Below, piece by piece: positions 33,589 to 45,423 of a stretch of DNA of 64,000 bases. Within the stretch, counting starts at the first letter, position 1. Every line of letters starts with the position of its first letter. Made by a program: the position numbers and the translations under genes. Origin of the DNA: Hofstenia miamia (lineage: Eukaryota > Xenacoelomorpha > Acoela). The notes beneath the pieces were generated by a model that worked only from the letters and a program-made list of their open reading frames with translations, made no database searches and was not told the origin of the DNA. The stretch lies in assembly GCA_004352715.1 (NCBI GenBank), contig SCFE01000028.1, positions 418,908-482,907 of the forward strand, given 5' to 3'.

Positions 33589-34740
33589 TGGCTATTACTA
33601 CTTACTTCAATTATATAATTTAAAAAATGCCCCCACAAATCGATTTGAAATTTTTCATATATTTTTTCCTATTAGAATGCACTACTAATAAAACAGCCAG
33701 ACTATTGTTTGAAATTTCATCACTTTTAGCCTAATAAATAGTTCATATTGTCTATAAAAATTTGTGAAAATTTCCTACTTTTGTATTGCAACAATTTTTG
33801 ATATTTACCTCCAATCGTTGAAGGCATTTTTAAAGTCTGTGAATCATTCTAAACTCTCACAACTCACGAATGAAAAAATATATTTAAAATCTGAAAGCAC
33901 CCTATGATAGAGGAGTTACTTTTCTACATTATATATTAAAATTGCCCTAGACTCTTTTTAGATGCAGCGTTGGCGAAATCTCCTTCCCAGCAATTGTACA
34001 ACAATTATTCTGAGTTCGTTGTGGCTTGGTAGTCTATCTAAAGAAAACGAAATACCTGGCCCTTAGAACCCTTGATTCAATGGACATTGGGAACAAGATG
34101 AATTTGAAAAAAAATTTCGAAAATATGTAAAAACGTTCTGTATCATTGAAGTTTCGCAGGGAAAATTAGGATTAATGTAATATATACAAATGTAGTTATC
34201 TAACCTACTGTTTAAAAAGGCAAATATTATCATAGCAAAAACTTCAGAGATACTTTTCAAGCAGAATGAATAGTAACATAGAAAATTACTTATTTATGAT
34301 AAGTTGCTATTAATACTAGAACCTATATAAAAGTTGTTAAACAAACTCTTCAATAATTAAACATTATGTCTTTAGAATTTTTGTTTTGGGAGAAAAAAAC
34401 TGAAGTTATAATCAAATTAAGTTATAGGTCTTTGGCAAAAAAATTAAGTTATTGATTTGTTACTAAAACGAGTTATGGATGATAAACAAATTCTCCGAGT
34501 ATCATTTATTGAGTTATCAATGATATGATTTCAATGGGCTGTATTAGATATTTAATAAATGAATATACTTTAATAAACCACATGTTGTGCTTTTAATGTT
34601 TTATAATGTGATCACCATACATTGGTAAAATTATTTTTATACACTCCTTAATTTACCATTTAATATTATAAACACATTTAAAGCATGGTAAAACATAATT
34701 CAAAAGAGTGTATACAATCACAACAAAATCGAGTCCATTA
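33589..34740. other. Gene-free AT-rich stretch
   Basis: Nothing recognised apart from short frames. Confidence 0.45.
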
Positions 34741-34743
34741 TTG

Positions 34744-34944
34744 TATATATATATANNNNNNNNNNNNNNNNNNNNNNNNNNNNNNNNNNNNNNNNNNNNN
34801 NNNNNNNNNNNNNNNNNNNNNNNNNNNNNNNNNNNNNNNNNNNNNNNNNNNNNNNNNNNNNNNNNNNNNNNNNNNNNNNNNNNNNNNNNNNNNNNNNNNN
34901 NNNNNNNNNNNNNNNNNNNNNNNNNNNNNNNNNNNNNNNNNNNN

Positions 34945-34975
<31 letters not shown>
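34744..34975. repeat. (TA)n microsatellite with 189-N gap
   Basis: TA tracts on both sides of Ns 34756-34944. Confidence 0.95.
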
Positions 34976-34976
<1 letters not shown>

Positions 34977-35005
34977 TCTTAAAATTTTCTTGGTGAAATA
35001 ACTAG

Positions 35006-35178
35006 ATTTTTAGGTAAGAAAGTACCACCGACATTTTAGGCAAAATACCTAAAATTGGGACACCCTAATATTTAGGGAAAATACCGAAAATATTCTAGGT
35101 ATTTTTCCTAAATGTTCATGTGCCTCTATTCTAGGTATATCACCTAAAATCTCGGTACGGCTTTTTTACCTAAAAATT
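35006..35178. repeat. Foldback element with arms of about 75 bp
   Basis: The left arm ATTTTTAGGTAAGAAAG...ATTTTAGGCAAAATACCTA pairs with the complement of the right arm ATTTTTAGGTAAAAAAG...ATTTTAGGTGATATACCTA. TTTAGGTA and its complement recur through both arms. The unit is almost all arm, like a foldback MITE. Extra TTTTAGGTG units follow to about 35210. Confidence 0.7.
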
Positions 35179-35399
35179 CAGGTGATTTTTAGGTGTTTCA
35201 ATTCTAGGTAAATTGTTATAGAACAAATATGGGCAATAAAATATATCAAGTACAAAAAATAGAACACAAATAACCAATTGCGTTTCAGTGACGGCAGAAT
35301 TGTCTAAAAAAAATACAAAATATCTAGTGCAAACCTTAAGCCTCATTTCATTTAAAATGTCAGGGGCTGCTAAGCAGATTGCTTATACAGTTCAGAGAT

Positions 35400-36740
35400 G
35401 GAAGTGGGGTAGATTTGTGTGAACTGCCTTGCCCTGCCTACGTTTTATATTATCCCGCCTCACATTGGCCTATTCAAAATATCTGCTCCAAAACTGCTTA
35501 CGATAACTTATTGCCCCATATTTGTTTTATAACAAAGATATCTATTGTATTAGAAATGTAGATGAGGCTAACAAGGAAAAAAGCCAAGACTAATGTACGA
35601 AATTATAATGCAAGGGACTTAAGTAGAATTCTTGCTTGTATTAGTGAACTTAAAATATTTAATCAATGAATTTATATTTCATCAGTTTTAAGTTCAGAGG
35701 AGATTATTAAAAAACAACATCTTGAAGAAATTATTAATAATGACACACCAGCAACACATTTAAAAATCAGAAATCTTGAGTTATGGCAACATATTAATAA
35801 CAAATGGGTAAATATCACTTCTCGGTGACTAAATAGTACTGAAATATTCCCATCAGCATTTTCTAACAACGTCAATGGAAAGTATGGTATTAACTAAAAT
35901 TAACTGAAGACATTCAAGATAAGGATGTTAGTATTAATGGTTATCATCATGATAAGACAAGATTGAAATCTGGAAAATTTTAATGAAAAGGGTGGTGGAG
36001 GAATTATTACATATGTAAATAAGGCGTAGAGCTTTACAAAACCCAAACTTATATTCCAATTATAGTGAAATAATATAGAATTTAGTCATTTCATCCCGAC
36101 CTAAAATGCTGCCAGAACATTACACGAGAGTAGTAATTGGAAATGTTTACATTTTGCCTAAAGCTGAAACACATTTATGCAATTTGATCTTGAAAGACAT
36201 TATGCGAATGGTATTTTCTAAATATTTTCTAAATAATCAAGTTAAAAAATGGTACATTTTACAAACATTCAATAATCCAATTTGGTGCTTCACAAAGCGG
36301 TCCACTATCAGGAAGTATATTTACAGATGTAACTAATGATATTATAACTAAAGTCCTAATTTCACCTGATAATGTGGATATTTGCAAGTACTCAGATGAC
36401 ACGAGAATTGTTGGTTCATTATGTACAACTAATCTACAAAGACAACTGGAGGATTATAAAATTACCATAGAAAAAGTAAATTTGAAATACTGAAGAATTA
36501 ATAATCTCTCACTTTAACATCAAGCACAAGCAATTACTGAAAGCTTCTAAGAGCCCTATAGTGATTAATGGAGAGCAAATATATCAAGTTACCCATTACA
36601 AATATCTTGGAATATATTGTGATGAAGATTTGCAATGGAGAACTCAAGTAATGTCAATAAGTAAGAAAACAAACTTAACTATATTTAAGCTGGCTCACTT
36701 CATTAAGGAATGTTCTAAAACTCACCAATAGATGGTATTT
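35400..36740 (+). pseudogene. LINE remnant: endonuclease and reverse transcriptase
   Basis: Plus-strand pieces in order: a linker with PATHLKIRNLELWQHINN (about 35745); DIQDKDVSINGYHHDKTR and GGGGIITYVN (35920-36025), matching the middle of an APE-type endonuclease; VVIGNVYILP (36125); then RT motifs SQSGPLSGSIFTD and CKYSDDTRIVGS (36290-36425), where YSDD stands for the usual YADD; finally HYKYLGIYCDEDLQW (36595-36640) and SKKTNLTIFKLAHF. Several stops and frame changes separate these blocks. The copy looks older than the LINE at 14.6-17.5 kb and is in the opposite orientation. Confidence 0.7.
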
Positions 36741-37184
36741 AAGACTTACATATGTCCTAATTTTCTATGGACTAACAGCCAAGGACAAGAAATTAATCTA
36801 TAATGGCAAAATATGTAAAATAACAAAAAAGATCTAATAAACTATCAATGAAAAATTCCTGACTAGTTCCAAAACAATTCTATTCACTGTATTTAAATAC
36901 ACATGTAGTGTGAGAAAACAGACTAGTCACTTTCAGCAAAATGTTATAATAATTACCAACAATCGAGAATGCATAGTGTACAGTTGCAGCGTGAGAGTGG
37001 AGCAACTAGAATTAACATGGCAATTACAGCTGGAGTTGTACAAGCTATCAGTCATCAAAAGATACCTCTAGAAATTGAGCCCGCTAGCTAACCTCTAGGG
37101 AAAAGCAAGCCTGCTTCCATGTAGAGCGCTAAGAGTGACCTGCCGGGCAATACTCCTCCGCACAAGCTCCCTCTTCCCCAGATC

Positions 37185-37430
37185 AGATTTAGCTAAACAT
37201 TCCCATCAATTGAATTAATGAATTTAGTAGAGAACAACTGAATTAAACCGTTTTAAAGTTTTTATTAATTGATTGCACACACAAGGGCACTATTTATACA
37301 GGAGCAGATAAATAACTAAAAACAACTAAATAAACTGCCAATGGCAGAACAAAATAATGTTTATCATGTCGTAATTAAGCATGACAGAAATTTAAATGAC
37401 AGCAAACCAGGAAACAGTTGTTGACTCCTA
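37185..37430 (-). mobile_element. Possible solo LTR or LTR fragment
   Basis: The minus strand has CCTGTATAAATAGTGCCC (TATA-box-like) followed about 30 bases later by TTAATAAAAACTTT (possible polyadenylation signal), then CTCTACTAAATTCATTAATTC. The spacing resembles an LTR U3-R-U5. No paired LTR, primer-binding site or target duplication was established. It could also be a gene promoter. Confidence 0.25.
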
Positions 37431-37548
37431 GTAGTGACTATGGTGAAACGATGTGGAGAATTAACGAAATTTGTAATGCTGCTGCCAATGCTACAATATA
37501 TATATATATATATATTCAATTTAATGGAACCAATATTAGATGATTACC

Positions 37549-38195
37549 AATTCGCATACAAATGTAGCTTAGGTACAACTGATGCACTGATCTACACATC
37601 TGATGCTATAGCCAGATAAATATAAACCAACAAATAGATTTTTGTGTTTTTGCTATAGCATATGGAATAATAACAGAAATAGTAGTAATAAAATACTGTA
37701 GACAAAACTCACATTTTAATATATGTTAGAAAACATGGTTTCGAAATTATGTGCACCCTTTAACAAAACCTTCAGTATTTTGTGAGTTCACCAGCATTCG
37801 GCAGCACAGCTTAATGCGTTGAGGCATTGAATGAACTTAGTTGGCACAGGTACAAAAAGAGNNNNNNNNNNNNNNNNNNNNNAATTCGCATACAAATGTA
37901 GCTTAGGTACAACTGATGCACTGATCTACACATCTGATGCTATAGCCAGATAAATATAAACCAACAAATAGATTTTTGTGTTTTTGCTATAGCATATGGA
38001 ATAATAACAGAAATAGTAGTAATAAAATACTGTAGACAAAACTCACATTTTAATATATGTTAGAAAACATGGTTTCGAAATTATGTGCACCCTTTAACAA
38101 AACCTTCAGTATTTTGTGAGTTCACCAGCATTCGGCAGCACAGCTTAATGCGTTGAGGCATTGAATGAACTTAGTTGGCACAGGTACAAAAAGAG
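37549..38195. repeat. Exact 313-bp direct duplication across a 21-N gap
   Basis: 37549-37861 and 37883-38195 read the same, and the N run sits exactly at the junction. This pattern suggests two contig ends with unmerged overlap, not a biological duplication. Confidence 0.9.
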
Positions 38196-38800
38196 AGGTT
38201 AGTCTACAAATCTGTGATGATTTTTTCAAGTTCTAAAAGTTAGATTTACGATTTTGTTTTACCTGCCTTCTAAGTATGTTTCAAAGGTGATCAATTAGAC
38301 TTACTGAACCAGTTGAGTACTTTTACCTTTCTCCTTAGGAAAGTAAAAAGACTTTTTTGCCGGATCCTTGGAAGTAATAGTCAAGCTGAAATACTAATAC
38401 CAGTCTTTGTCTTCTCGATGATCAATGGAACTTTCAATGAACTAACTATCCTATACCTGATGAGCTCATACAACTCAAAGCCCATTTCATTGGATTGCCA
38501 CTCCCATATTTTACGGTTGTAACCGAAAACTCTTCTGTGGGTTCTTTGCAAAAACAGTGCTAAAGTCTCCTATTCCATCAAATCAAACCTGTTAATTTTG
38601 GTCGAATCCGACCACAATACTGAGTCCATGAACATTTGAGCTTTGTTTTTTACCACTCAGCAAACTTGCTTCTGGCCTCCTTATTTTGATATTTCAACAA
38701 TGGTTGTTGCCCATGGCAGATTTCTCCTGATTTTAGGCTATGAAACTGGCTGAAATTTACTCTGATGAAACTTAGGCTTACAGGGAGCCACTGAAACAAC
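37700..38800 (-). pseudogene. Tc1-like transposase, decayed
   Basis: The minus strand contains VLWSDSTKINRF (38590-38625; the usual form is VLWSDE.KFNLF, with the first catalytic Asp), then VTTVKYGSGNPMKWALSCMS followed by SSG (about 38430-38510), matching the [TV]-V-K-[HFY]-G-G-G-S-x-M-x-W block. Near 38120-38190 VPTKFIQCLNAL resembles the C-terminal SVP.R....I region. Stops break all frames, and the second and third catalytic blocks were not clearly found. The 3' part is doubled by the assembly duplication at 37549-38195. Confidence 0.65.
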
Positions 38801-41540
38801 TGTTTTTAAATGCTTGAAGGTCGGTTGCTCAATTTCTTTGCTGAAATATGGCAACAAAGCGACATGAATATTCAAAGTATAACATAATTAGGTGCAAAGT
38901 ATCAAAATGCTGGACTTTGCGATGTAAAATTTGACCTAAGTTGAGACTACAATCCTTGAACTGGTATGATATTCTTTGAATGCAATTAGCAAAATATGTT
39001 GCTTTAAGTTTTTTGAAATACATACTAAATAGAGTGTCATTGGATCTTTTTTATCCTGGAAACATCTTTATGCCATACGTCTTTAGGATTGAAATTCACA
39101 TATACTGACTTATTCAAAATGCGAAATCTGTTTGATTTGAATATTAGGTTTGGAAAGCCTAATCCTAAATTATCCAACATACATGGATTTCTTCAGAAAA
39201 CTACAATTCTTGCTAATACATTTAATGTGCGAAGAGACAAAAAAAGTTGTTGGGATTAGATTAATTTTTATGAAATGCAAACAATTATAGTAAACTAGAA
39301 AAAATCTGAATTTCGAAGCATTTTAAGAGATGAGTGAACTTTTTTGTTTTAAAAAAGTGTGTTATTTTACTAATCAGAATTGATCACATTACTAGGTACT
39401 TCGATGATGATCAGTTTTGGTTTAGTTTAGTGGGTAACGGGCATGCCTTTGTAAGGTGCTGGTTTAAAATTTGTGTGTGGGGATTGAAAGGTACTTTATT
39501 GCGGGTAACAGGTTCAAATCAAATTTGATAAAATTCCACTTTCAATTTGGGTAAAATGTCAGCATATTTTTAATTTTGAAATTTTGATACTAATTGCACA
39601 GTGAACAGTTGATGCACATTTGTCTTCATTTATATTTCAACATAAGAACCCACGTAGGCTATGCGCATTGACAAGTCAAAACAGACGCCCACACAGATAA
39701 TAAATATTTGTAAACAATCACTTTGAATAATTAAATGTTCTCAATTTCATTTTAAGAATTGTGAAACCGAATCCAATGGAACCTATGAAAACAAACGATA
39801 AGAATTTCCATGAGTCAAAATATTCCCATTAAAAAGACGAAAATTGAGTTTTCCTAACAACATACTTTCGATTGAGCTTCGGCTTTTAAGGTTAATCTGA
39901 GAGATTTGTCAAAAGTCCATTCATTATAATAAATTGTGTAAAATTAGTTTTAAACTTAACTAAGAACACTACAGAATTAAATGAGCAGATAAACAATGTT
40001 AAGCAAAAATTTTTGTATTTCCAAAAACAAAAAGGTCCTTTATGCTTCCTCCTTCCTGCATCCCCTTGCCACCCAGCTTTTCAGTTGGCTTTAAATGGGG
40101 CATAATTTATGCAGCATCCTATAAGAAAATAGCCCGGTTTATAGCATAAACTATATTGGTTGATGTTACTTAACACTTAACTGTTAATGCAAGACAAATA
40201 TAAACGTAGTGTTCTCCAAATAATTCTGTCTAAATGCCAATTGCACACAAGTACCTACAATGCTCAACTTTTAATCAGTGAACAGCTATTTGATCTAAAT
40301 GTAAGTTTATTACTGTTATATGCATCTCCAAATTTCTAAGAACATATTTATAGTATAAATCATTTGATAATCGGTTTTTATCAATGTGTGCTATCCACTG
40401 AAATGGGTCAATTCGCCCAATTCTTAGAGTTGTTGCCAAATATTATAGACAATAAAAATCTGATTGATTTATTTGATCTCTGCTACCCAAATTTGTTTGA
40501 ATTGACTTTGTTAGGCCGAATTGCTATGTAGTTGTTCAACACGTAATCTGTTAGCAGGACGCCATAGTGAGCTGTGGTCAATTTTCATGTTTTATAAAAT
40601 AAAGCAAAGTAGAAGAAATTTAGATTAATTATTTATAAATTCTTCACATTAAATATTTAATATGTATGTTAAGGCCTGAGGCTAAGGTTGGGGCAGGGAG
40701 CAATGCCTCCTATTGGGTCACTTGGCTCACCTTTCTCCCGGCATCCTGGATACAAAGCTTCATAGTATTAATTCTCGTATTCTGTAATCAAGTTAATTAA
40801 AATATATCAAACACTAATGCCATTCTATTAAAAAACTCAATGAAAAATAGCGAAACAATTTCATATGAGCAAAACTATGAATAATTTATTGAACTTTGCG
40901 GGGATATGGCCCCTAACTTGCAAATGCAAGCCACGGGTTTGTGTATGTTCGATACTAATATAAGAACAAAAACTAATTCAAATAAATGTGATGTATTGCT
41001 ATCCTTATTTAGGGGTAAAATACTTTGGCAAATTTTACACGGATTTGATGTCGTGTGAGCTTGGAGACAACTTCATACCTTGGAAGTCATTTTCCTGTCA
41101 AATTTAGTCAGTTCCTTGGGAGGTATGGGGGAAGGGTTATACCCTCTTGCTTGGGTAAAGATTGTTTGCATAAAGAAGGAAATCTGATGAAATTTGATCA
41201 TAGTTTAAGATTATTACATCCCAAATATAAACCATGGTGTGAAAGTGGTTTCCAAATCATGATTATTGGGTTAAATTATGGGCCCTTTTATCGGGCCTTG
41301 AACCTGAGAACAGTGCTCTAAACTGGTGATTTCTGCAGTTTAACTGAAAACGACACTCATCCAAAATGAAAATTTTTTTAAAGTGTTAACTTTTAAATAG
41401 TGAAGAGAATTCTAGGCACTGTTTTCATTTATTTAGTAGTTGGCACTCTTTTTGACAATTTATTCCGAATTCCCGAATTCTTCAAGGTTAGATGAAGTTC
41501 AGAATGATGTAGCCTTCGGTTCTGTTTAATAAAAATTGGA
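38801..41540. other. Gene-free AT-rich stretch
   Basis: Open frames near 39334 and 41055 lack family resemblance. No repeats of note. Confidence 0.45.
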
Positions 41541-41549
41541 AATTTGTCA

Positions 41550-41739
41550 TGTGCACAAATATGGATATTTTAAAGCCAAAGATGATAAAGCTTTTAGACT
41601 CACTTATAGACATTTCCGAGATCCACCCAATTCCGATTCTTTATTTGAGGAATTACCCGCTTTTCAAAATTTAGTATTTCAGCAAAATGTGATAGTGTTT
41701 ATTTCCGATAAGGGCATAAGAACTGCGTGTTCACAAGTA
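41550..41739 (+). other. Candidate exon of unknown gene, next to hAT insertion
   Basis: An open stretch reading DKAFRLTYRHFRDPPNSDSL followed by FEELPAFQNLVFQQN and SDKGIRTACSQ has coding-like composition. It ends at a good donor (CAA/GTAAGG at 41740). TATTTTGTTTTTCAG at about 41766-41780 could be the acceptor of a 41-nt intron, and the hAT-like element is inserted 11 bp after it. The protein is not recognised. Confidence 0.3.
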
Positions 41740-41860
41740 AGGTTTTTCGAAAATAATTTGCTACGTATTTTGTTTTTCAGGCTCTTCTCATCAGTGGCGT
41801 ACCAGCAATATTGAATTAAGGGAGGCACCAGGGGGCCAAAATATCTGTGGGGCCCAGTTG

Positions 41861-41864
<4 letters not shown>

Positions 41865-41894
<30 letters not shown>

Positions 41895-42152
41895 NNNNNN
41901 NNNNNNNNNNNNNNNNNNNNNNNNNNNNNNNNNNNNNNNNNNNNNNNNNNNNNNNNNNNNNNNNNNNNNNNNNNNNNNNNNNNNNNNNNNNNNNNNNNNN
42001 NNNNNNNNNNNNNNNNNNNNNNNNNNNNNNNNNNNNNNNNNNNNNNNNNNNNNNNNNNNNNNNNNNNNNNNNNNNNNNNNNNNNNNNNNNNNNNNNNNNN
42101 NNNNNNNNNNNNNNNNNNNNNNNNNNNNNNNNNNNNNNNNNNNNNNNNNNNN

Positions 42153-42185
<33 letters not shown>
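41865..42185. repeat. (TA)n microsatellite with 258-N gap
   Basis: TA tracts on both sides of Ns 41895-42152, inside the hAT-like element. Confidence 0.95.
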
Positions 42186-42188
<3 letters not shown>

Positions 42189-42239
42189 TTTTTCAATTTA
42201 AGAAAAACAATATACAAAATAAAGACTAAAAAAACATTG

Positions 42240-42370
42240 GTATTATCATGTTTCTACAGTAAATGCTGAATATGTGAACCATTCTTCTCTAAAATAACTT
42301 CACAATGGAAGGTAAACTTCATCAATATTTATTGATTGGATCTTTGCTTTGCGGATGGATGCTTTTTGCC
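42240..42370 (-). pseudogene. Mariner-type transposase C-terminus, inverted copy
   Basis: The reverse complement aligns with 42690-42830 over the last 40 codons and the stop: AAGATCCAATCAATAAATAT, the LPxHCEVILEENGSHIQHLL-like end, then CTGTAG. Only this tail is present. Together with the plus copy it makes an imperfect inverted repeat. Confidence 0.7.
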
Positions 42371-42489
42371 ATAGCTACATAAGAAATTTTGATATGCCCA
42401 ACTGACGCAGTTCAGCCCAAAAGAACAAATAAAGCCCCAGCTTAACTACACATCATACAACAACTTCGAGGAAATAAAATGATATCAAA

Positions 42490-42809
42490 AACAACTTTTC
42501 AAAATGATGATGTTGCCACCTCCCTTTTTATAATTGCTTTCAAATAATTTTCATGAAGATCGTGTTACTTGGACTCCTTTTACTCCAGGTTCTCTAGATT
42601 TTTACATGTTGACTATTACTTTTGGGGCATGTTTAAAGAAACTGTTTGATCATCTATTTAAACCCCAGTCATTGAAGCTTTGAGAGAAAAAATGAAGATA
42701 GAGATTCAATCAATAAGAATTGATAAAATCTTGAGAGCAGTGGGAAACTTACCTCATCGTTGTGAAGTTATCTTGGAGGAGAATGACTCGTATATTCGGC
42801 ATTCACTGT
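42490..42809 (+). pseudogene. Mariner-type (IS630/Tc1/mariner, DDxD) transposase C-terminus
   Basis: Blocks: FQNDDVATS (second catalytic Asp region, usual form FQQDGA..H), FHEDRVTWTPFTPGSLDFYM (third acidic block, LDF), then after a frameshift YYFWGMFKETV, and PVIEALREKMKIEIQSIRID followed by LPHRCEVILEENDSYIRHSL and the stop. The LDF plus W-G-x-x-K order fits the DDxD branch of the superfamily. Stops and shifts make it inactive. It lies inside the larger hAT-like element. Confidence 0.7.
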
Positions 42810-43804
42810 AGAAATATTATAATTCCCATGTGTATCTGTCGTTATGGTGTATTTTGTTACATTTAATTTGAAAAATTCATATCTGTTTGTGTCGAGGGGA
42901 AAGGGGGGACAAGTCTTCCCGTGGCCACGCCATTGGCCTACTGATTTAATCTTTTACTGGAAACGAAGTCCTGGTTATCACATGAGGATACCACCCTGTT
43001 TGTAAGACCTTTCAAAATCGGTATCCTAAATTAATTCAAATTGAACAATATGGAACCTCTTCTGAAGTTCACAACACCTGCGATTCTTACGTTAAAAAAT
43101 CATGTATATAAGTACGATATTTTTATCAACACCGTACCAATCAAGTCAATGATATTTAGGGGTTAGTGTAATATTTTATGTGCCATTTTGTAATTTCTGC
43201 TGAAAATCTACATGAGTGACCAGTCACGCAAAATGGGTACTATCCCNAAATGAAGATAGAGATTCAATCAATAAGAATTGATAAAATCTTGAGAGCAGTG
43301 GGAAACTTACCTCATCGTTGTGAAGTTATCTTGGAGGAGAATGACTCGTATATTCGGCATTCACTGTAGAAATATTATAATTCCCATGTGTATCTGTCGT
43401 TATGGTGTATTTTGTTACATTTAATTTGAAAAATTCATATCTGTTTGTGTCGAGGGGAAAGGGGGGACAAGTCTTCCCGTGGCCACGCCATTGGCCTACT
43501 GATTTAATCTTTTACTGGAAACGAAGTCCTGGTTATCACATGAGGATACCACCCTGTTTGTAAGACCTTTCAAAATCGGTATCCTAAATTAATTCAAATT
43601 GAACAATATGGAACCTCTTCTGAAGTTCACAACACCTGCGATTCTTACGTTAAAAAATCATGTATATAAGTACGATATTTTTATCAACACCGTACCAATC
43701 AAGTCAATGATATTTAGGGGTTAGTGTAATATTTTATGTGCCATTTTGTAATTTCTGCTGAAAATCTACATGAGTGACCAGTCACGCAAAATGGGTACTA
43801 TCCC
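42690..43804. repeat. Exact 557-bp direct duplication across a single N
   Basis: 42690-43246 and 43248-43804 read the same, joined by one N at 43247. Probably an unmerged contig overlap; if so, the true hAT-like element is about 560 bp shorter. Confidence 0.9.
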
Positions 43805-43913
43805 CAAGAAAAGCAATTTTGAGAAAACGGCGCTTTAAATAGAGAGCTAAATTCGCTTAATTAGAATACAGATAGCCCTAAAATTTTGCAGTACGCGCAT
43901 TCTTGCGTTCGCA

Positions 43914-44232
43914 ATGGCCTCTTTCTCGTTCACCCCTGCAACTGAAGAGATATTACCTTCGAGTACTAGGTTTACTGGTCTGCCAACAGAGATTCAGCCC
44001 AAAGGTTTAGATATCACAAGACAGTGGTACCTATACAATGAAGTTCGACCATTTTGCTCTTCAAATCAGGCTGCAAATCTTACCTGTCCTTTACCAAGCT
44101 GTCAGCACCACTCTACTACAACCTCAAAAGAAAAACAATCTAGTTTACAGAGAAAAAGCCCATGTAGCCACTGCCATCAACCAGGCCACATTAAACAAAG
44201 CGAAGGAAGATAACCTGTCCGGCTCTCATTGA
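43914..44232 (+). other. Unassigned open frames inside the hAT-like element
   Basis: Two overlapping plus frames. One starts MASFSFTPATEEILPSSTRF; the other, from 44038, ends KAHVATAINQATLNKAKEDN followed by LSGSH and a stop. A frameshift may join them. A GGGTACTATCC inverted pair (about 43795 and 44345) encloses this part, so it could be the cargo of a further nested element. Not recognised. Confidence 0.3.
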
Positions 44233-44795
44233 ATAACTCAACATCACACACTAACTAAATACTTCCTGTCATGATTTACCTGTAAAATATGTTTACCATT
44301 ACTTTTTGATTTGCCAAAAAATTGAAAAAATGTTAATTAATCCGGATAGTACCCTTTTCGGTCATATGAAATTTAGTATTTCATGAAATACATATTCAGA
44401 AATCGATATATAGAATAGATAGAAAATTCCTATTACTTAATAGGTTTAATGTAATTCAAACAAATGGATTTAAAATTAGCATCTTCAAACAACGACAAGC
44501 AATCATGCTCCACTTAGAGCCCCAATACCAGGTCCGCGCCCGTACCTATACGCTTTTGTTTATGCCCGATTAGGGCCTTACACTAGGTTATAAGAATGAA
44601 CAACATGTTAATCACTAAATTCCTTCAAAGACCTCGGATATAATAAATGAATATAAATGATTCAGAGTCAATTGGTATGAAAATCAAAATTCATTCGACC
44701 AATTTTTTAGTGAGTGGGTCAAAGGGGTAGCCATTATATTTCGAGTGGGGGCCATGGCCCCCTGGCCTCCCCGTCTGTACGCCACTGCTTCTCAT

Positions 44796-45423
44796 TAACA
44801 TTTTTAATTTTCAGTTAGTGATATTTAACAAAATATGATAAGTTACTGTTACTTGTTGCCACGAGATATACCAGACCTCTTTAATCAATGCAAAATAACA
44901 AATTTATTCATCGATATTCACTGTATGTCGTATGTCGTTACATTAATCGTTATTGACATCTCAGAAATCTCATTACGCAAAGAAATGTACATAAACAAAT
45001 ACAATTCAATAGAACAGTGCATGGATTTTTATTAGTGACACAGTATGCTACCAAGACGAATCAAGTGCAGCATATGACTTCTTCGTACCTTATTTTAAAA
45101 AAATTCCTAATTTTCAAAGCGATAGATTTTTTTCTGAAATTTATTTGCAATATATTTATCGGAACACGAGCTTAATAATTGAGGAAGTAAGTCATAATTT
45201 CCAGAATCATTTTGGCGATAGTTGGCGACATACATTTTATAGTCTTAGTTTTTTATTCTTCTTAAATCAAACTTGGAAACGTGAAGAATAGGAATTCTCA
45301 GTCTTGTATATTGGGGTGCGAATCCCCATGAACCTTATGCGTTGGAGTGGGGTGGGGTGGGTTTCATGAAGATGTGCGGAACTAGTATAGTAACTAAGTT
45401 TTTTTATTGCTTTTCAAATTTAA
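44796..45423. other. Spacer after hAT-like element
   Basis: Begins with a strong acceptor-like sequence, TTTTTAATTTTCAG (to about 44814). The frame 44835-45035 has no family resemblance. Confidence 0.4.

Larger units (their letters stand above)
41792..44787. mobile_element. hAT-like element with perfect 8-bp target duplication
   Basis: The left end is CAGTGGCGTACCAG and the right end, read inward, is CAGTGGCGTACAGACG. Both continue to GGGAGGC-CCAGGGGGCC, giving TIRs of about 30 bp with small indels. CTTCTCAT flanks on both sides (41784-41791 and 44788-44795). Inside are a (TA)n tract with a 258-N gap, mariner transposase fragments, an assembly duplication and an unassigned frame. No hAT transposase was seen, so it is non-autonomous as assembled. 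Confidence 0.8.

Noticed and set aside
44100-44213. CSHCHQPGH as a zinc knuckle near 44155
   Set aside because: The fourth ligand is missing and the overlapping frame ending at 44232 looks equally coding, so the Cys/His pattern may be chance.
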